Under the pieces are notes generated by a model. That model did not search any database. It was not told the DNA's origin and saw nothing but the letters and a program-made list of their open reading frames with translations. A DNA stretch of 64,000 bases from Leucobacter chromiireducens (GTDB lineage Bacteria; Actinomycetota; Actinomycetes; Actinomycetales; Microbacteriaceae): contig NZ_RPDI01000003.1 in the NCBI RefSeq assembly GCF_003917135.1, positions 1 to 64,000 of the forward strand. The letters run 5' to 3'. The position numbers were made by a program, and so were the translations under genes. Positions 27,532 to 35,810 of this stretch are shown in pieces (position 1 is the first letter of the stretch; every line of letters begins with the position of its first letter).

Positions 27532-28430
27532 GCCGCGCAGACACTCGCTCCGTCACCGCTCCGATCTCGGTGATCCGGCAGCGCGGGCACGAACGCCCAC
27601 GCCGCCGCACCCGCATCATCCTCGGCGGCCTCGCCGTCGTGCTCGCCATCGCGTGGGCGTTCCCCGTCTACTGGATGCTGAACTCGGCGCTACTGCCGAA
27701 CGTGGTGCTCGAGCAGACGAAGCCGACGCTGTTGCCCATCGGCGGCTCACTCAAGAACTTCGCTGCGGTCTTCGCCGACGGCAGCTTCCTGCGCGCGCTC
27801 GGGATCAGCCTCACGGTCGCCGGCATCGCGGTCGTGTGCTGCCTCCTGTTCGCGTTCCTCGCAGCGCTCGCGATTAGCCGATTCCGGTTCCGCGGCCGCC
27901 GCAGCTTCGTGCTCGCGGTCCTCTTTATACAGATGCTGCCGGCCGAGGGCATGTTCATCGCCCAGTACAAGCTGATGGGCTCGCTGAACCTCCTGAACTC
28001 GGTAGTCGGTGTCAGTATTATCTACATCGCAGCGGTGGTGCCCTTCACGATCTGGATGCTGCGCGGCTTTGTCGCCGGCATCCCTGCGGAACTCGAGGAG
28101 GCGGCGATGGTGGACGGGCTGAGCCGCACGCAGGCGTTCCTGCGCATCACCTTCCCGCTCCTCGCCCCCGGCCTCGTTGCGAGCGGGGTGTACGCGTTCC
28201 TGCAGGCGTGGAACGAGTTCACGGTCGCGCTCGTGATCCTGCAGGACTCGAGCATGCAGACCCTGCCGCTCTGGCTGCGCGGCTTCATCCAGCAGTCCTC
28301 GTCGCGCGCCATCGACTGGGGCGAGGTCATGGCGGCCTCCACCCTGGTCGCGGTGCCGGTGATCATCTTCTTCCTGTTCGTGCAGGGGCGCATGACGAGC
28401 GGGCTCGTCAGCGGGGCGGTGAAGGGATGA
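27528..28430 (+). CDS. Sugar ABC transporter permease, MalG/UgpE type
   Basis: A 300-residue CUT1 permease; basic N-terminus, first membrane segment ILGGLAVVLAIAWAFPVYWM, and the EAA coupling motif ELEEAAMVDGLSRTQAFLRI. The C-terminus has FFLFVQGRMTSGLVSGAVKG, typical of MalG-type subunits. The start overlaps the upstream permease stop and the stop overlaps nagZ (ATGA on both sides), so translation of permeases and NagZ is coupled. Confidence 0.94.
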   Translation: MSRADTRSVTAPISVIRQRGHERPRRRTRIILGGLAVVLAIAWAFPVYWMLNSALLPNVVLEQTKPTLLPIGGSLKNFAAVFADGSFLRALGISLTVAGIAVVCCLLFAFLAALAISRFRFRGRRSFVLAVLFIQMLPAEGMFIAQYKLMGSLNLLNSVVGVSIIYIAAVVPFTIWMLRGFVAGIPAELEEAAMVDGLSRTQAFLRITFPLLAPGLVASGVYAFLQAWNEFTVALVILQDSSMQTLPLWLRGFIQQSSSRAIDWGEVMAASTLVAVPVIIFFLFVQGRMTSGLVSGAVKG

Positions 28431-29959
28431 GCGCGCACCGCGACGCGCACGACCCGGCCCTGCGCCGCGCCGTGCGCGCCACGCTGATGCCCGGCTTCGC
28501 GGGGCTCACGGCACCCCAGTGGATCGTCGAGCTGCTGCGTGATGGGCTCCGCTCGGTCTGCGTGTACGGCCAGAACGTGGTCGACCGCGCGCAGCTCACG
28601 GCGCTCGGGCACGAACTCCAGCGCGCGGCGCCTGGCGCGCTCGTCGCGATCGACGAGGAGGGCGGCGAGGTGACTCGTCTGCACTACCGGAGCGGCGCGC
28701 CGTACCCCGGAGCCGCGATCCTCGGCAGGATCGACGATGCCGCGTACACGGAGGAGATCGGCCGCCGCGTCGCCACCGACATCCGCGCCGCGGGCTTCGC
28801 GCTCGCGCTCGCGCCGGACGCCGATGTGAACAGCACACCGGAGAACCCCGTGATCGGCACACGCAGCTTCGGCGCGACCGCCGCTGGCGCCGCGCGCCAC
28901 ACGGCGGCATGGGTGCGTGGCCTGCAGGCCGGCGGGGCCATCGCTTGCCCGAAGCACTTCCCCGGCCACGGGGACACCACGCAGGACTCGCACCTCGCGC
29001 TGCCGACGGTCGACGTCGACCTCGCGACGCTGCGCGAGCGCGAGCTGCCGCCGTTCCGCGCGGCGATCGAGGCCGGAGCGCGCGCCATCATGACCTCGCA
29101 CATTCTGCTGCCCCAGATCGACCGGGCGGCCCCTGCGACGCTCAGCCGCCCCATCCTGCAGGGACTGCTCCGGGAGGAGCTCGGGTTCACCGGGGCGATC
29201 GTGTCCGACGCGCTCGACATGGCCGGCGCGAGCGGCGAGATCGGGATCCCCGAGGCGGCGGTGCGCGCGCTCGACGCCGGCTGCGACCTGCTCTGCCTCG
29301 GCACCGCGACCGGCGAGGCCGGACTGCGCGAGATCGAGGACCACGTGCTCGACGCGATCGCGGCGGGCCGCCTCGATCCCGAGCGGGTGCGTGAGGCGGA
29401 GCGGCGGGTCGCCGAGCTCTGCGCGTCGGCCGCGCCCGAGCACGCGGACACCGCCGCGGCCCCGCTGCCGAGCGGCGCGGAGATCGACCGCGTCGCCGCA
29501 AGCTTCGCCGGGCTCGATCACGCGCGCGCCTGGCTCGCAGCGCACCCGGCAGCGCGCGTGATCCGCGTCGACGCCGAGGCGAACCTCGCGATCGGCGATG
29601 CACCGTGGGGTCCGTTCGCCAGCGGGGCTGCCGAGCTCGTCCCCGGCGCCGCGGCGTCGTTCGGGGCGCGCGAGCTGATCCGGGTCGCCGGCTCGGCTGA
29701 TCCGGGGTGGGGGCTGCCTGCGGCTGACCCGGCCGGGTCGGCTGGACTGCTCGTCATCGGGCGCGATCTGCACCGCGATCCCGAGGCGGTGGCCGGCATC
29801 GCCGCGCTGCGCGCCGCCGGGTTCCCGGTGCTCACGGTCGACATGGGGTGGCCGGCGGCGCCCGGCGTCGCGCACGGCCCGGCCGAGCTCGCGAGCTTCG
29901 GCTCGTCGGCGCTCGCCGGGGCCGCGCTGCTGCGCATCACGGAGGGAGCCGACGCATGA
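28427..29959 (+). CDS. nagZ: Beta-N-acetylhexosaminidase, GH3 NagZ-type
   Basis: A 510-residue glycoside hydrolase family 3 enzyme. Signature elements: AIDEEGGEVTRLHY, the NagZ motif KHFPGHGDTTQDSHLALPTV (catalytic Asp/His loop) and VSDALDMAGASGE with the Asp nucleophile. No signal peptide is present, so it acts in the cytoplasm on an imported substrate, releasing GlcNAc from chitobiose-like or muropeptide-derived GlcNAc-MurNAc glycosides. A C-terminal part of about 160 residues is present, longer than E. coli NagZ (341 residues), as in many Gram-positive enzymes. ATG overlaps the permease stop and the stop overlaps the ROK kinase start. Confidence 0.92.
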   Translation: MSAHRDAHDPALRRAVRATLMPGFAGLTAPQWIVELLRDGLRSVCVYGQNVVDRAQLTALGHELQRAAPGALVAIDEEGGEVTRLHYRSGAPYPGAAILGRIDDAAYTEEIGRRVATDIRAAGFALALAPDADVNSTPENPVIGTRSFGATAAGAARHTAAWVRGLQAGGAIACPKHFPGHGDTTQDSHLALPTVDVDLATLRERELPPFRAAIEAGARAIMTSHILLPQIDRAAPATLSRPILQGLLREELGFTGAIVSDALDMAGASGEIGIPEAAVRALDAGCDLLCLGTATGEAGLREIEDHVLDAIAAGRLDPERVREAERRVAELCASAAPEHADTAAAPLPSGAEIDRVAASFAGLDHARAWLAAHPAARVIRVDAEANLAIGDAPWGPFASGAAELVPGAAASFGARELIRVAGSADPGWGLPAADPAGSAGLLVIGRDLHRDPEAVAGIAALRAAGFPVLTVDMGWPAAPGVAHGPAELASFGSSALAGAALLRITEGADA

Positions 29960-30855
29960 GCCAGGCGCTGCGCATCGGAATGGACATCGGCGGCTCAAAG
30001 ACCGAGGCCGTCGCGCTCGACCCCGAGGGACGGGTGGTCGCGACGACCCGGCTCCGCACCGCGGGGGGCGCGGAGGGGGTGCTCAGCACCGCGGGCGCCG
30101 CGCTTGACGCGCTCGCGCGCGACACCGGGCGCGCGGTCGGCGACTTTGCCGCGGTCGGCATCGGGATCCCCGGGCAGATCGACCGCGCGGCTGGCGTGGT
30201 GCGGCACGCGTACAACATCGGGATCGATCACCTGCCGCTCGCACCGGAGCTCGCCGCGCGCACCGGGCTCACGATCACGCTCGACAACGATGTGACCGCA
30301 GCGGCGATCGGAGCGGCGCACCTGATGCGGCTCTCCGGCACGCTCGCGTACCTCAACCTGGGCACCGGCCTCTCGGCCGGGCTGGTGGTCGATGGCGTGC
30401 CGCTTCGCGGAGCGCACGGTGTCGCCGGCGAGATCGGGCATCTTCCCGTCGATCCGCTCGCCAGACCGTGCCCGTGCGGGCAGCGCGGCTGCCTGGAGAC
30501 CGTGGCGAGCGGCTCCGCGCTCACGACGTTCTGGCCGGCGGGCGGCGCGCACCCCGGGCGCGTGCTCCTCGCGGCGGTCGACGCCGGCGACCCTGACGCG
30601 ATCGACGCGTTCGCGGACCTCGTGCGCGGTGCGGCGAGCTGTGTGCGCCTGCTCGTCCTCGCGATGGATCCGCACACCGTGGTGATCGGCGGCGGGCTAC
30701 GCCTCATCGGGCCGCGCCTCATCGACGAGATCCGAGCCACGCTCGACGAGTGGGCTCGCGAATCCCAGTTTCTCGCCGAGCTGGAGCTGAGCGGCAGGGT
30801 CCAGGTGCTCGCCGCCGACTCGCCGGCGGCCGCGGTGGGGGCAGCGCTCGCGTGA
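29956..30855 (+). CDS. ROK-family sugar kinase, probable N-acetylglucosamine kinase
   Basis: A 299-residue ROK kinase: ATP phosphate loop IGMDIGGSKTEAVALD, catalytic Asp in ITLDNDVTAAAIGA, LNLGTGLSAGLVVDG, the zinc motif PCPCGQRGCLETVASG preceded by GEIGHLPVD, and the C-terminal adenosine-binding VVIGGGLRLIG. In context the substrate is most likely GlcNAc released by NagZ, giving GlcNAc-6-phosphate for NagA. A glucokinase-like activity is possible. Start ATG 29956 overlaps the nagZ stop. Last gene of the importer operon. Confidence 0.9.
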   Translation: MSQALRIGMDIGGSKTEAVALDPEGRVVATTRLRTAGGAEGVLSTAGAALDALARDTGRAVGDFAAVGIGIPGQIDRAAGVVRHAYNIGIDHLPLAPELAARTGLTITLDNDVTAAAIGAAHLMRLSGTLAYLNLGTGLSAGLVVDGVPLRGAHGVAGEIGHLPVDPLARPCPCGQRGCLETVASGSALTTFWPAGGAHPGRVLLAAVDAGDPDAIDAFADLVRGAASCVRLLVLAMDPHTVVIGGGLRLIGPRLIDEIRATLDEWARESQFLAELELSGRVQVLAADSPAAAVGAALA

Positions 30856-30898
30856 TGGCCGAGAGGTTACGGTTCACTATGGATCCCGCACACAAGAC

Positions 30899-30926
30899 TT
30901 GCGCGTTCCGACGCAGCCGCTAGCCT
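30899..30926 (+). promoter_or_regulatory. Sigma70-like promoter of the GNAT gene, leaderless
   Basis: TTGCGC (30899-30904), 16-bp spacer, TAGCCT (30921-30926), six bases before ATG 30933. No ribosome binding site is present, so the transcript is probably leaderless. Confidence 0.5.
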
Positions 30927-30932
30927 AAGGGT

Positions 30933-31385
30933 ATGACCGAACTCAGACTCGAAGAACTCTCCGCTGCGACCATTGTCGCCGTGAACACGCTCGGTCTGAA
31001 GCCCGGCCAGGAGCAGTTCATTACTCCCGTGTCCTACGCTGCAGCGGCCGCCGTCACGCCGGCGCACACCGCCTGGCAGCGCGTCGTGCTCGACGGCGAT
31101 CAGGTGGTGGGGTTCATCCACGGCAATTTCGATCCCGATGCGCCGCAGGAGGAGTTCCGCGCGGCGCTGTGGCGCATCAACGTCGACGCTGAGGCGCAGG
31201 GCGCCGGCGTCGGCACCTTCGCGGTGAGCGCGCTCATCGACGAGGCGCGCGCTCGCGGCGTCGACCGGCTGACCGTGCTCTGGGAGCGCGGCGAGGACGG
31301 GCCTGAGGAGTTCTTCCTCCACATGGGCTTCGTGCCGGTCGGGGAGACCCCGTACGGCGAAGTCGTCGGCGCAATCACTCTGTAG
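30933..31385 (+). CDS. GNAT-family N-acetyltransferase
   Basis: A 150-residue acetyltransferase. The acetyl-CoA binding region is WRINVDAEAQGAGVGTFAVS (the Q/R-x-x-G-x-G/A loop as EAQGAGVG), and the C-terminus FFLHMGFVPVGETPYGEV is the usual strand-6/7 region. The N-terminus (ATIVAVNTLGLKPGQEQFI) resembles spermidine/diamine-acetyltransferase-like proteins, so a polyamine substrate is possible but unproven. Followed after six bases by the RarD-like transporter. Confidence 0.85.
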   Translation: MTELRLEELSAATIVAVNTLGLKPGQEQFITPVSYAAAAAVTPAHTAWQRVVLDGDQVVGFIHGNFDPDAPQEEFRAALWRINVDAEAQGAGVGTFAVSALIDEARARGVDRLTVLWERGEDGPEEFFLHMGFVPVGETPYGEVVGAITL

Positions 31386-31391
31386 CCGGGA

Positions 31392-32297
31392 GTGACAGGC
31401 TCCCCCTCCCAGAGCTCACGCGGGGTCATCGCTTCGGTCGCTTCGGCCGTGGCGTTCGCTGGCGTCTATTTCGTCACCCCGATGCTGGCGCCCGCCTCCG
31501 CGGAGTCCGTGTGGGGCATCCGCATTCTGCTGACGATCCCGATGATCGCGCTCGCGCTCGTCGCGGTGCGGCAGTGGCACCTCGCGTCGGACATCGTGGC
31601 GCGCGTCCGCGCGAAGCCGGTGCTCGCCCTCGCGATCCTCGCCTGCGGGCTGCTCGTCTCCGCGCAGCTCTGGGTGTTCAGCTGGGCGCCCATGCACGGC
31701 CGCGGCCTCCAGGTGGCGCTCGGCTACTTCCTGCTCCCACTCGTCCTCATCGTGGTCGGCCGCATTCTCTACAAGGATCGGCTCGTGTGGTGGCAGTGGG
31801 TGGCAGCCGGGATCGCGGCCGTCGGCGTCGGGTTCGAGCTCGTGCGCGTCGGCGGCGTGTCCTGGGAGACGCTGCTCGTCGCCCTCGGCTACCCCGTGTA
31901 CTTCGTGCTGCGGCGCGCGCTCGGCACGGCGCACCTTGGCGGAATGTTCTGGGAGTTCGTCGCGGTGTCGATCCTCGCGGCGTTCTTCGTGGTCCGCGAG
32001 ATCGTGCAGGGCGACGCTACCGCGGCGAACCCTGCGCTGTGGTGGGCCGCTCCGCTCTTCGCGCTCTGGACGGGCTTCGCGCTGATGCTCTACCTCACCG
32101 CGTCCCGCCTCCTCACCCTCAGCCTGTTCGGCCTGCTGAGCTATCTTGAGCCTGCGCTCCTCGTCGTGGCCTCGCTGCTCAACGGCGAGCGCATCGGGGC
32201 GGACGAGTGGCTCACCTACGGCACCATCTGGGCAGCGGTTGGGGTGATCCTGATCGGCGGGATCGTGACACTGCTGCGCGAACGCAGGCGGCCATAG
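31392..32297 (+). CDS. rarD: EamA-family transporter, RarD-like
   Basis: A 301-residue membrane protein with ten predicted helices and two EamA repeats. RarD-like signatures are the N-terminal SRGVIASVASAVAFAGVYFV, the region SWAPMHGRGLQVALGYFLLP and the second-repeat segment LFGLLSYLEPALLVVASLL. Family members export small metabolites such as amino acids or drugs. Start is GTG 31392, seven bases after the GNAT stop, so the two are cotranscribed. Confidence 0.88.
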   Translation: MTGSPSQSSRGVIASVASAVAFAGVYFVTPMLAPASAESVWGIRILLTIPMIALALVAVRQWHLASDIVARVRAKPVLALAILACGLLVSAQLWVFSWAPMHGRGLQVALGYFLLPLVLIVVGRILYKDRLVWWQWVAAGIAAVGVGFELVRVGGVSWETLLVALGYPVYFVLRRALGTAHLGGMFWEFVAVSILAAFFVVREIVQGDATAANPALWWAAPLFALWTGFALMLYLTASRLLTLSLFGLLSYLEPALLVVASLLNGERIGADEWLTYGTIWAAVGVILIGGIVTLLRERRRP

Positions 32298-32385
32298 TCC
32301 CGCGCGTTCCGCCCCTTCGGGAATAGCGGATACGCCCTGCGCGATCCCGCACCACGGGCCGCTGCATCGCGTGTATGGTTCTCGC

Positions 32386-32700
32386 ATGAGTGATGTGACG
32401 GCCGAAGCCTGCGAGCATGAAACCCACGGGTACATCGGGCACAAGGACGATCTGCTGAAGCGGCTGCGCCGCGCTGAAGGCCAGGTCCGCGGCGTGCATC
32501 GGATGATCGAAGAGGACGCGTACTGCATCGACATCCTGACCCAGGTGTCCGCCGCGACGAAGGCGCTCGAGCGCGTCGCGCTCGCGCTCCTCGACGATCA
32601 CCTGCGGCACTGCGTCGCGTCTGCTGCGGCGGACGGCGGCGAGGTGGCGGCGGAGAAGCTCGAAGAGGCGTCAGCGGCGATCGCGCGACTCGTTCGGTAG
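32386..32700 (+). CDS. CsoR/RcnR-family metal-sensing repressor
   Basis: A 104-residue all-helical DNA-binding protein (DUF156). The ligand set of CsoR-type copper sensors is visible: Cys in EEDAYCIDILTQV, then His and Cys in LLDDHLRHCV. The N-terminal KDDLLKRLRRAEGQVRGVHRMI is the family DNA-binding face. ATG 32386 was chosen; a TATGGT box lies eight bases upstream, implying a leaderless transcript. No CopA-type ATPase or copper chaperone gene is nearby, and no typical G-tract CsoR operator was seen, so the target and metal are unknown. Confidence 0.9.
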   Translation: MSDVTAEACEHETHGYIGHKDDLLKRLRRAEGQVRGVHRMIEEDAYCIDILTQVSAATKALERVALALLDDHLRHCVASAAADGGEVAAEKLEEASAAIARLVR

Positions 32701-32734
32701 CGGGCGTCTCGCCGAGATTCCGCGGCGGACCATG

Positions 32735-32775
32735 CTCGCCGGGCACGACGGTCCCCACCGCTTGTGCCCGGCGAG
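32735..32775 (+). terminator. Probable terminator after csoR
   Basis: A 12-bp perfect stem (CTCGCCGGGCAC and its complement) with a 17-base loop lies 35 bp after the csoR stop. The remaining gap to 33028 contains no gene or clear element. Confidence 0.45.
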
Positions 32776-33028
32776 ATGTGCGCGGTGCGCTGCACCACGT
32801 ACACGGTTCCCCGGTTTTCTGTGCGCCCTCCCCCGAAGGCGCCCCGTCAGCATACTCCTGCATGAGCACACTGTGCGGGGTTCCCCGGCGGTCAGAGACA
32901 CACCGGTTCGAACACGTCTCACGCTACCAATGTCTCCCCGGTTAGTGGCCCGAATTCCACGCTCCTGCGCCGATTTCACCCGCGAGTTCACCCAGCCGTT
33001 CGATGCCGCGCTACGCGGCCGCCCTGTG

Positions 33029-34564
33029 CTAGACGATGCCGCGGCGCTGGGCCTCGAGCACCGCCGCGCTGCGCTGCGAGACCCCGAGCTTGCGGTACAC
33101 GGAGCGGAGCTGCGTCTTCAGCGTGTTCACCGAGATGAACAGTGCCGCCGCGATCTCGTCGCGTGATCTGCCGCTCGTGAGGAGCTGCAGCACCTGCACC
33201 TCCCGCTCCGTGAGGTTCTTCCCGGTCGCGGCGCTCGCGCGCGCGAAGGACGAGCCCCGACGCTGGGTCGCCGGCCAGCCCTCGATTCGCTGCGCGGCGA
33301 ACGTGCGCACGCCGTCTTCGAACTGGCGCACGTCCTGCTCGGTAAACTCGCCAACGCTCGCGAGTGCGCGCTGCAGCACCGTCTCACACTCGGCCGGCTG
33401 GTCGAGTTGCAGGTGCGCGGCGGCGAGTAGCGCGTGGCGCCAGACCCCGACCTGCCGCAGTTCGCGATTCTCCTCGGGCATCTCAAGCACCTGCTGCAGC
33501 GCCCGCCGAGGCTGCCCCGTGCTCAGGCTGAGCTGGGCGCGGACGAGCTGCGTGCGTGCGAGCGCCGGATCCGCGAGCGCGATGAACTGTTCCGCCGCGC
33601 GGGGATTGTCGAGGCAAAGCGCGTTCGAGGCGCGCAGAATGGGGATGATGCTCCCGCTGTACCCGTCCCCCGGCGTCCGCGGCAGCGCCATGCTGTCGAG
33701 CAGACCGAGCCGCCGGTCCGCCGCGACATAGTTCTGGACGTTGCCGTACGCCCGGTTCACCGCGACGGCGTAGAAGGGCCAGATCTCGCCGAGCTGCGCC
33801 GCCGGAATGTCCGCGAGGATCGCGTTCGCGCTGTCGCCGTCCTCGGCGAGCAACGCCTCCGCGACGGCGATCGCCGCGGCGACGCCAGGCTCCGTCCAGC
33901 TCGTCGAGTCGGGAATCGCGCGTGCGGCGTCGAGGTGCTCCCGCGCGTGCGCCAGGTCGCCCTCGCTCGCCTCGATGAGCGCTGACTTCGCGAGCGCTTC
34001 GCGCAGCAGGAACCGGAGGATCGGGGCGGGCGGGTGCAGGCGCGCCTCAGTGAAGTACACGAGCGCCTGCGTGAGATCGCCCGCCAGCATCGCCGTGGTG
34101 CCGAGCTGCGTGGAGAGGAAGAGGTTCCAGCCGCCGCGGCGATCGAACATCGCGTGGAGGTCGACGCGCGCGCGGGAGAGCTCCTCGGCCGCCGCGCTCG
34201 CCTCGCGAAGGCGGCCGCCCAGCCGGTGCTCGAACATCCGCACGAACATCTCGGTCTCGGGCAGCACGGCGTCGCCGAGTCGGGTTGCGAGGAGCGGCGT
34301 TTCGATGGGATCCCCCAGCAGGAAGGCGTAGACGCCACCGACGATGCTGCGCGGCGGGGCGCCACGCTTCACGAGATCGCTGAGCACCTCGCGGAGCCGG
34401 TTCGGCGGCGTACCAAACCAGATCTCGAGCGCGTGCAGGTCGAAGAACTCGAGCGCCGGTACGACGGAGGGCTCAGCGCACGCATCCTCGAACTCACGAA
34501 CGACGTCATTGAGCTGCCGGTACCGCTCGTCCCTGCGCACTGTCACCCCCACAGGGTCACCCAT
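33029..34564 (-). CDS. LuxR-family transcriptional regulator with helical repeats
   Basis: About 511 residues. The C-terminal LuxR helix-turn-helix reads LTEREVQVLQLLTSGRSRDE, then SVNTLKTQLRSVYRKLGVSQ. The rest is a helical, TPR/MalT-like superhelix (LTQALVYFTEARLHPP, HARAREHLDAAR-like repeats). The N-terminal P-loop ATPase domain of MalT-type regulators is absent, so this is a shortened version. ATG 34564 has GGAG nine bases upstream. It is divergent from ppk2; a role in its control is possible but not shown. Confidence 0.8.
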   Translation of the reverse strand: MGDPVGVTVRRDERYRQLNDVVREFEDACAEPSVVPALEFFDLHALEIWFGTPPNRLREVLSDLVKRGAPPRSIVGGVYAFLLGDPIETPLLATRLGDAVLPETEMFVRMFEHRLGGRLREASAAAEELSRARVDLHAMFDRRGGWNLFLSTQLGTTAMLAGDLTQALVYFTEARLHPPAPILRFLLREALAKSALIEASEGDLAHAREHLDAARAIPDSTSWTEPGVAAAIAVAEALLAEDGDSANAILADIPAAQLGEIWPFYAVAVNRAYGNVQNYVAADRRLGLLDSMALPRTPGDGYSGSIIPILRASNALCLDNPRAAEQFIALADPALARTQLVRAQLSLSTGQPRRALQQVLEMPEENRELRQVGVWRHALLAAAHLQLDQPAECETVLQRALASVGEFTEQDVRQFEDGVRTFAAQRIEGWPATQRRGSSFARASAATGKNLTEREVQVLQLLTSGRSRDEIAAALFISVNTLKTQLRSVYRKLGVSQRSAAVLEAQRRGIV

Positions 34565-34781
34565 TTGATCTGGCTCCACCCTAACGCCCCCACGCCGCTT
34601 CGTCACATCGAGTGACCTGTTCCCCAGCGTAGCTGCACCCGGGTGTGAGGGAACACTGCGGCGCGCTGCGCCGATCAGGCCGGCCGCTGAGGAATCCGCC
34701 AATGGAGTTTCGGTGTGTCGGCTGCGGTTTTAGACTGAGAGGGGGCCAACTCCTCAGGCACATATTTGGAGGGAAACCACA

Positions 34782-35747
34782 GTGGAAGAAAATCACGACA
34801 TGACCACGCAGCCAGACACCGAGTCGTTTGTCCTCGCAGAGCCGGGCCAGGTCGACGTGACCCCCGAGATCGACGAGATCGCCGAGCTGCTCGGGATCGA
34901 TTCCCCGTCGAGCAGCGACCCGGGAGCGGCATGGCGCCAGGGCTACCCGTACGAGACGAAGCTCTCGCGCAAGGCGTACGAGAAGGAGAAGCACACCCTC
35001 CAGATCGAGCTGCTGAAGCTGCAGGCCTGGGTCAAGGAGACGGGCGAGCGGATCGTGATCATCTTCGAGGGGCGCGACGCTGCGGGCAAGGGCGGCGCGA
35101 TCAAGCGCTTCACCGAACACCTCAACCCGCGCGGCGCCCGCGTGGTGGCACTGGAGATCCCCACCGAGCGGGAGCAGACGCAGTGGTTCTTCCAGCGCTA
35201 CGTGCAGCACCTCCCCGCGGCGGGTGAGATCGTGATGTTCGACCGCTCCTGGTACAACCGGGCCGGCGTCGAGCGCGTCATGGGGTACTGCACCCCGCAG
35301 CAGTACCTCGAGTTCACCCGCTCCGCTCCCGAGTTCGAACGCATGCTGGTCAACTCGGGCATTCACCTCATCAAGTTCTGGTTCTCCGTCGGACGGGCGG
35401 AGCAGCACGAGCGGTTCATGTCGCGCTCGCAGGACCCGGTGAAGCAGTGGAAGCTCTCCCCCACCGACCTCGCAAGCCTCGACAAGTGGGACGACTACAC
35501 CGCCGCGAAGGAGGCGATGTTCTTCTACACCGACACCCCGCAGGCGCCCTGGACCGTCGTGAAGTCGAACGACAAGAAGCGCGCCAGGCTTGAGGCGATG
35601 CGCTGGGTGCTCGCCCGATTCGACTATCCGGACAAGAACCACGAGGTGGTCGGGACCCCCGACGCGAACCTCATCGGCTCGCCCGCGACCGTGTACGACG
35701 ACGGCGAAACCCCGAACACGGAGTTTCCCGTCGTCCGGACGCCGTAG
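34782..35747 (+). CDS. ppk2: Polyphosphate kinase 2
   Basis: A 321-residue cytoplasmic PPK2 enzyme, transferring phosphate between inorganic polyphosphate and nucleotides. P-loop IFEGRDAAGKGGAIKRF, lid segment around LNPRGARVVAL, Walker B-type VMFDRSWYNRAGVERVMGYC and the C-terminal WKLSPTDLASLDKWDDY are all family hallmarks. Start GTG 34782 has GGAGG nine bases upstream; ATG 34800 is an alternative. Subclass (ADP or AMP phosphorylating) cannot be decided by eye, although the single domain and size resemble class I enzymes. Upstream is a divergent LuxR regulator. Confidence 0.95.
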   Translation: MEENHDMTTQPDTESFVLAEPGQVDVTPEIDEIAELLGIDSPSSSDPGAAWRQGYPYETKLSRKAYEKEKHTLQIELLKLQAWVKETGERIVIIFEGRDAAGKGGAIKRFTEHLNPRGARVVALEIPTEREQTQWFFQRYVQHLPAAGEIVMFDRSWYNRAGVERVMGYCTPQQYLEFTRSAPEFERMLVNSGIHLIKFWFSVGRAEQHERFMSRSQDPVKQWKLSPTDLASLDKWDDYTAAKEAMFFYTDTPQAPWTVVKSNDKKRARLEAMRWVLARFDYPDKNHEVVGTPDANLIGSPATVYDDGETPNTEFPVVRTP

Positions 35748-35775
35748 CCGAGCCTGCGGCGGGCGCGAAATCTCC

Positions 35776-35804
35776 TTGCACTGTTCGGTCGGGCGAGGGA
35801 CGAT
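35776..35804 (+). promoter_or_regulatory. Promoter of the chlorite-dismutase-like gene
   Basis: TTGCAC (35776-35781), 17-bp spacer, GACGAT (35799-35804), six bases before ATG 35811. The good -35 and the short distance suggest independent, leaderless transcription rather than read-through from ppk2. Confidence 0.4.
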
Positions 35805-35810
35805 GAGAGC

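Noticed and set aside
28022-29998. 658-codon open frame on the minus strand across nagZ
   Set aside because: Antisense to nagZ, whose catalytic motifs are intact; the antisense product is Arg-rich low complexity.
32301-32385. CsoR operator upstream of csoR
   Set aside because: No G-tract palindrome of the usual CsoR type could be found in the gap, so autoregulation is not claimed.
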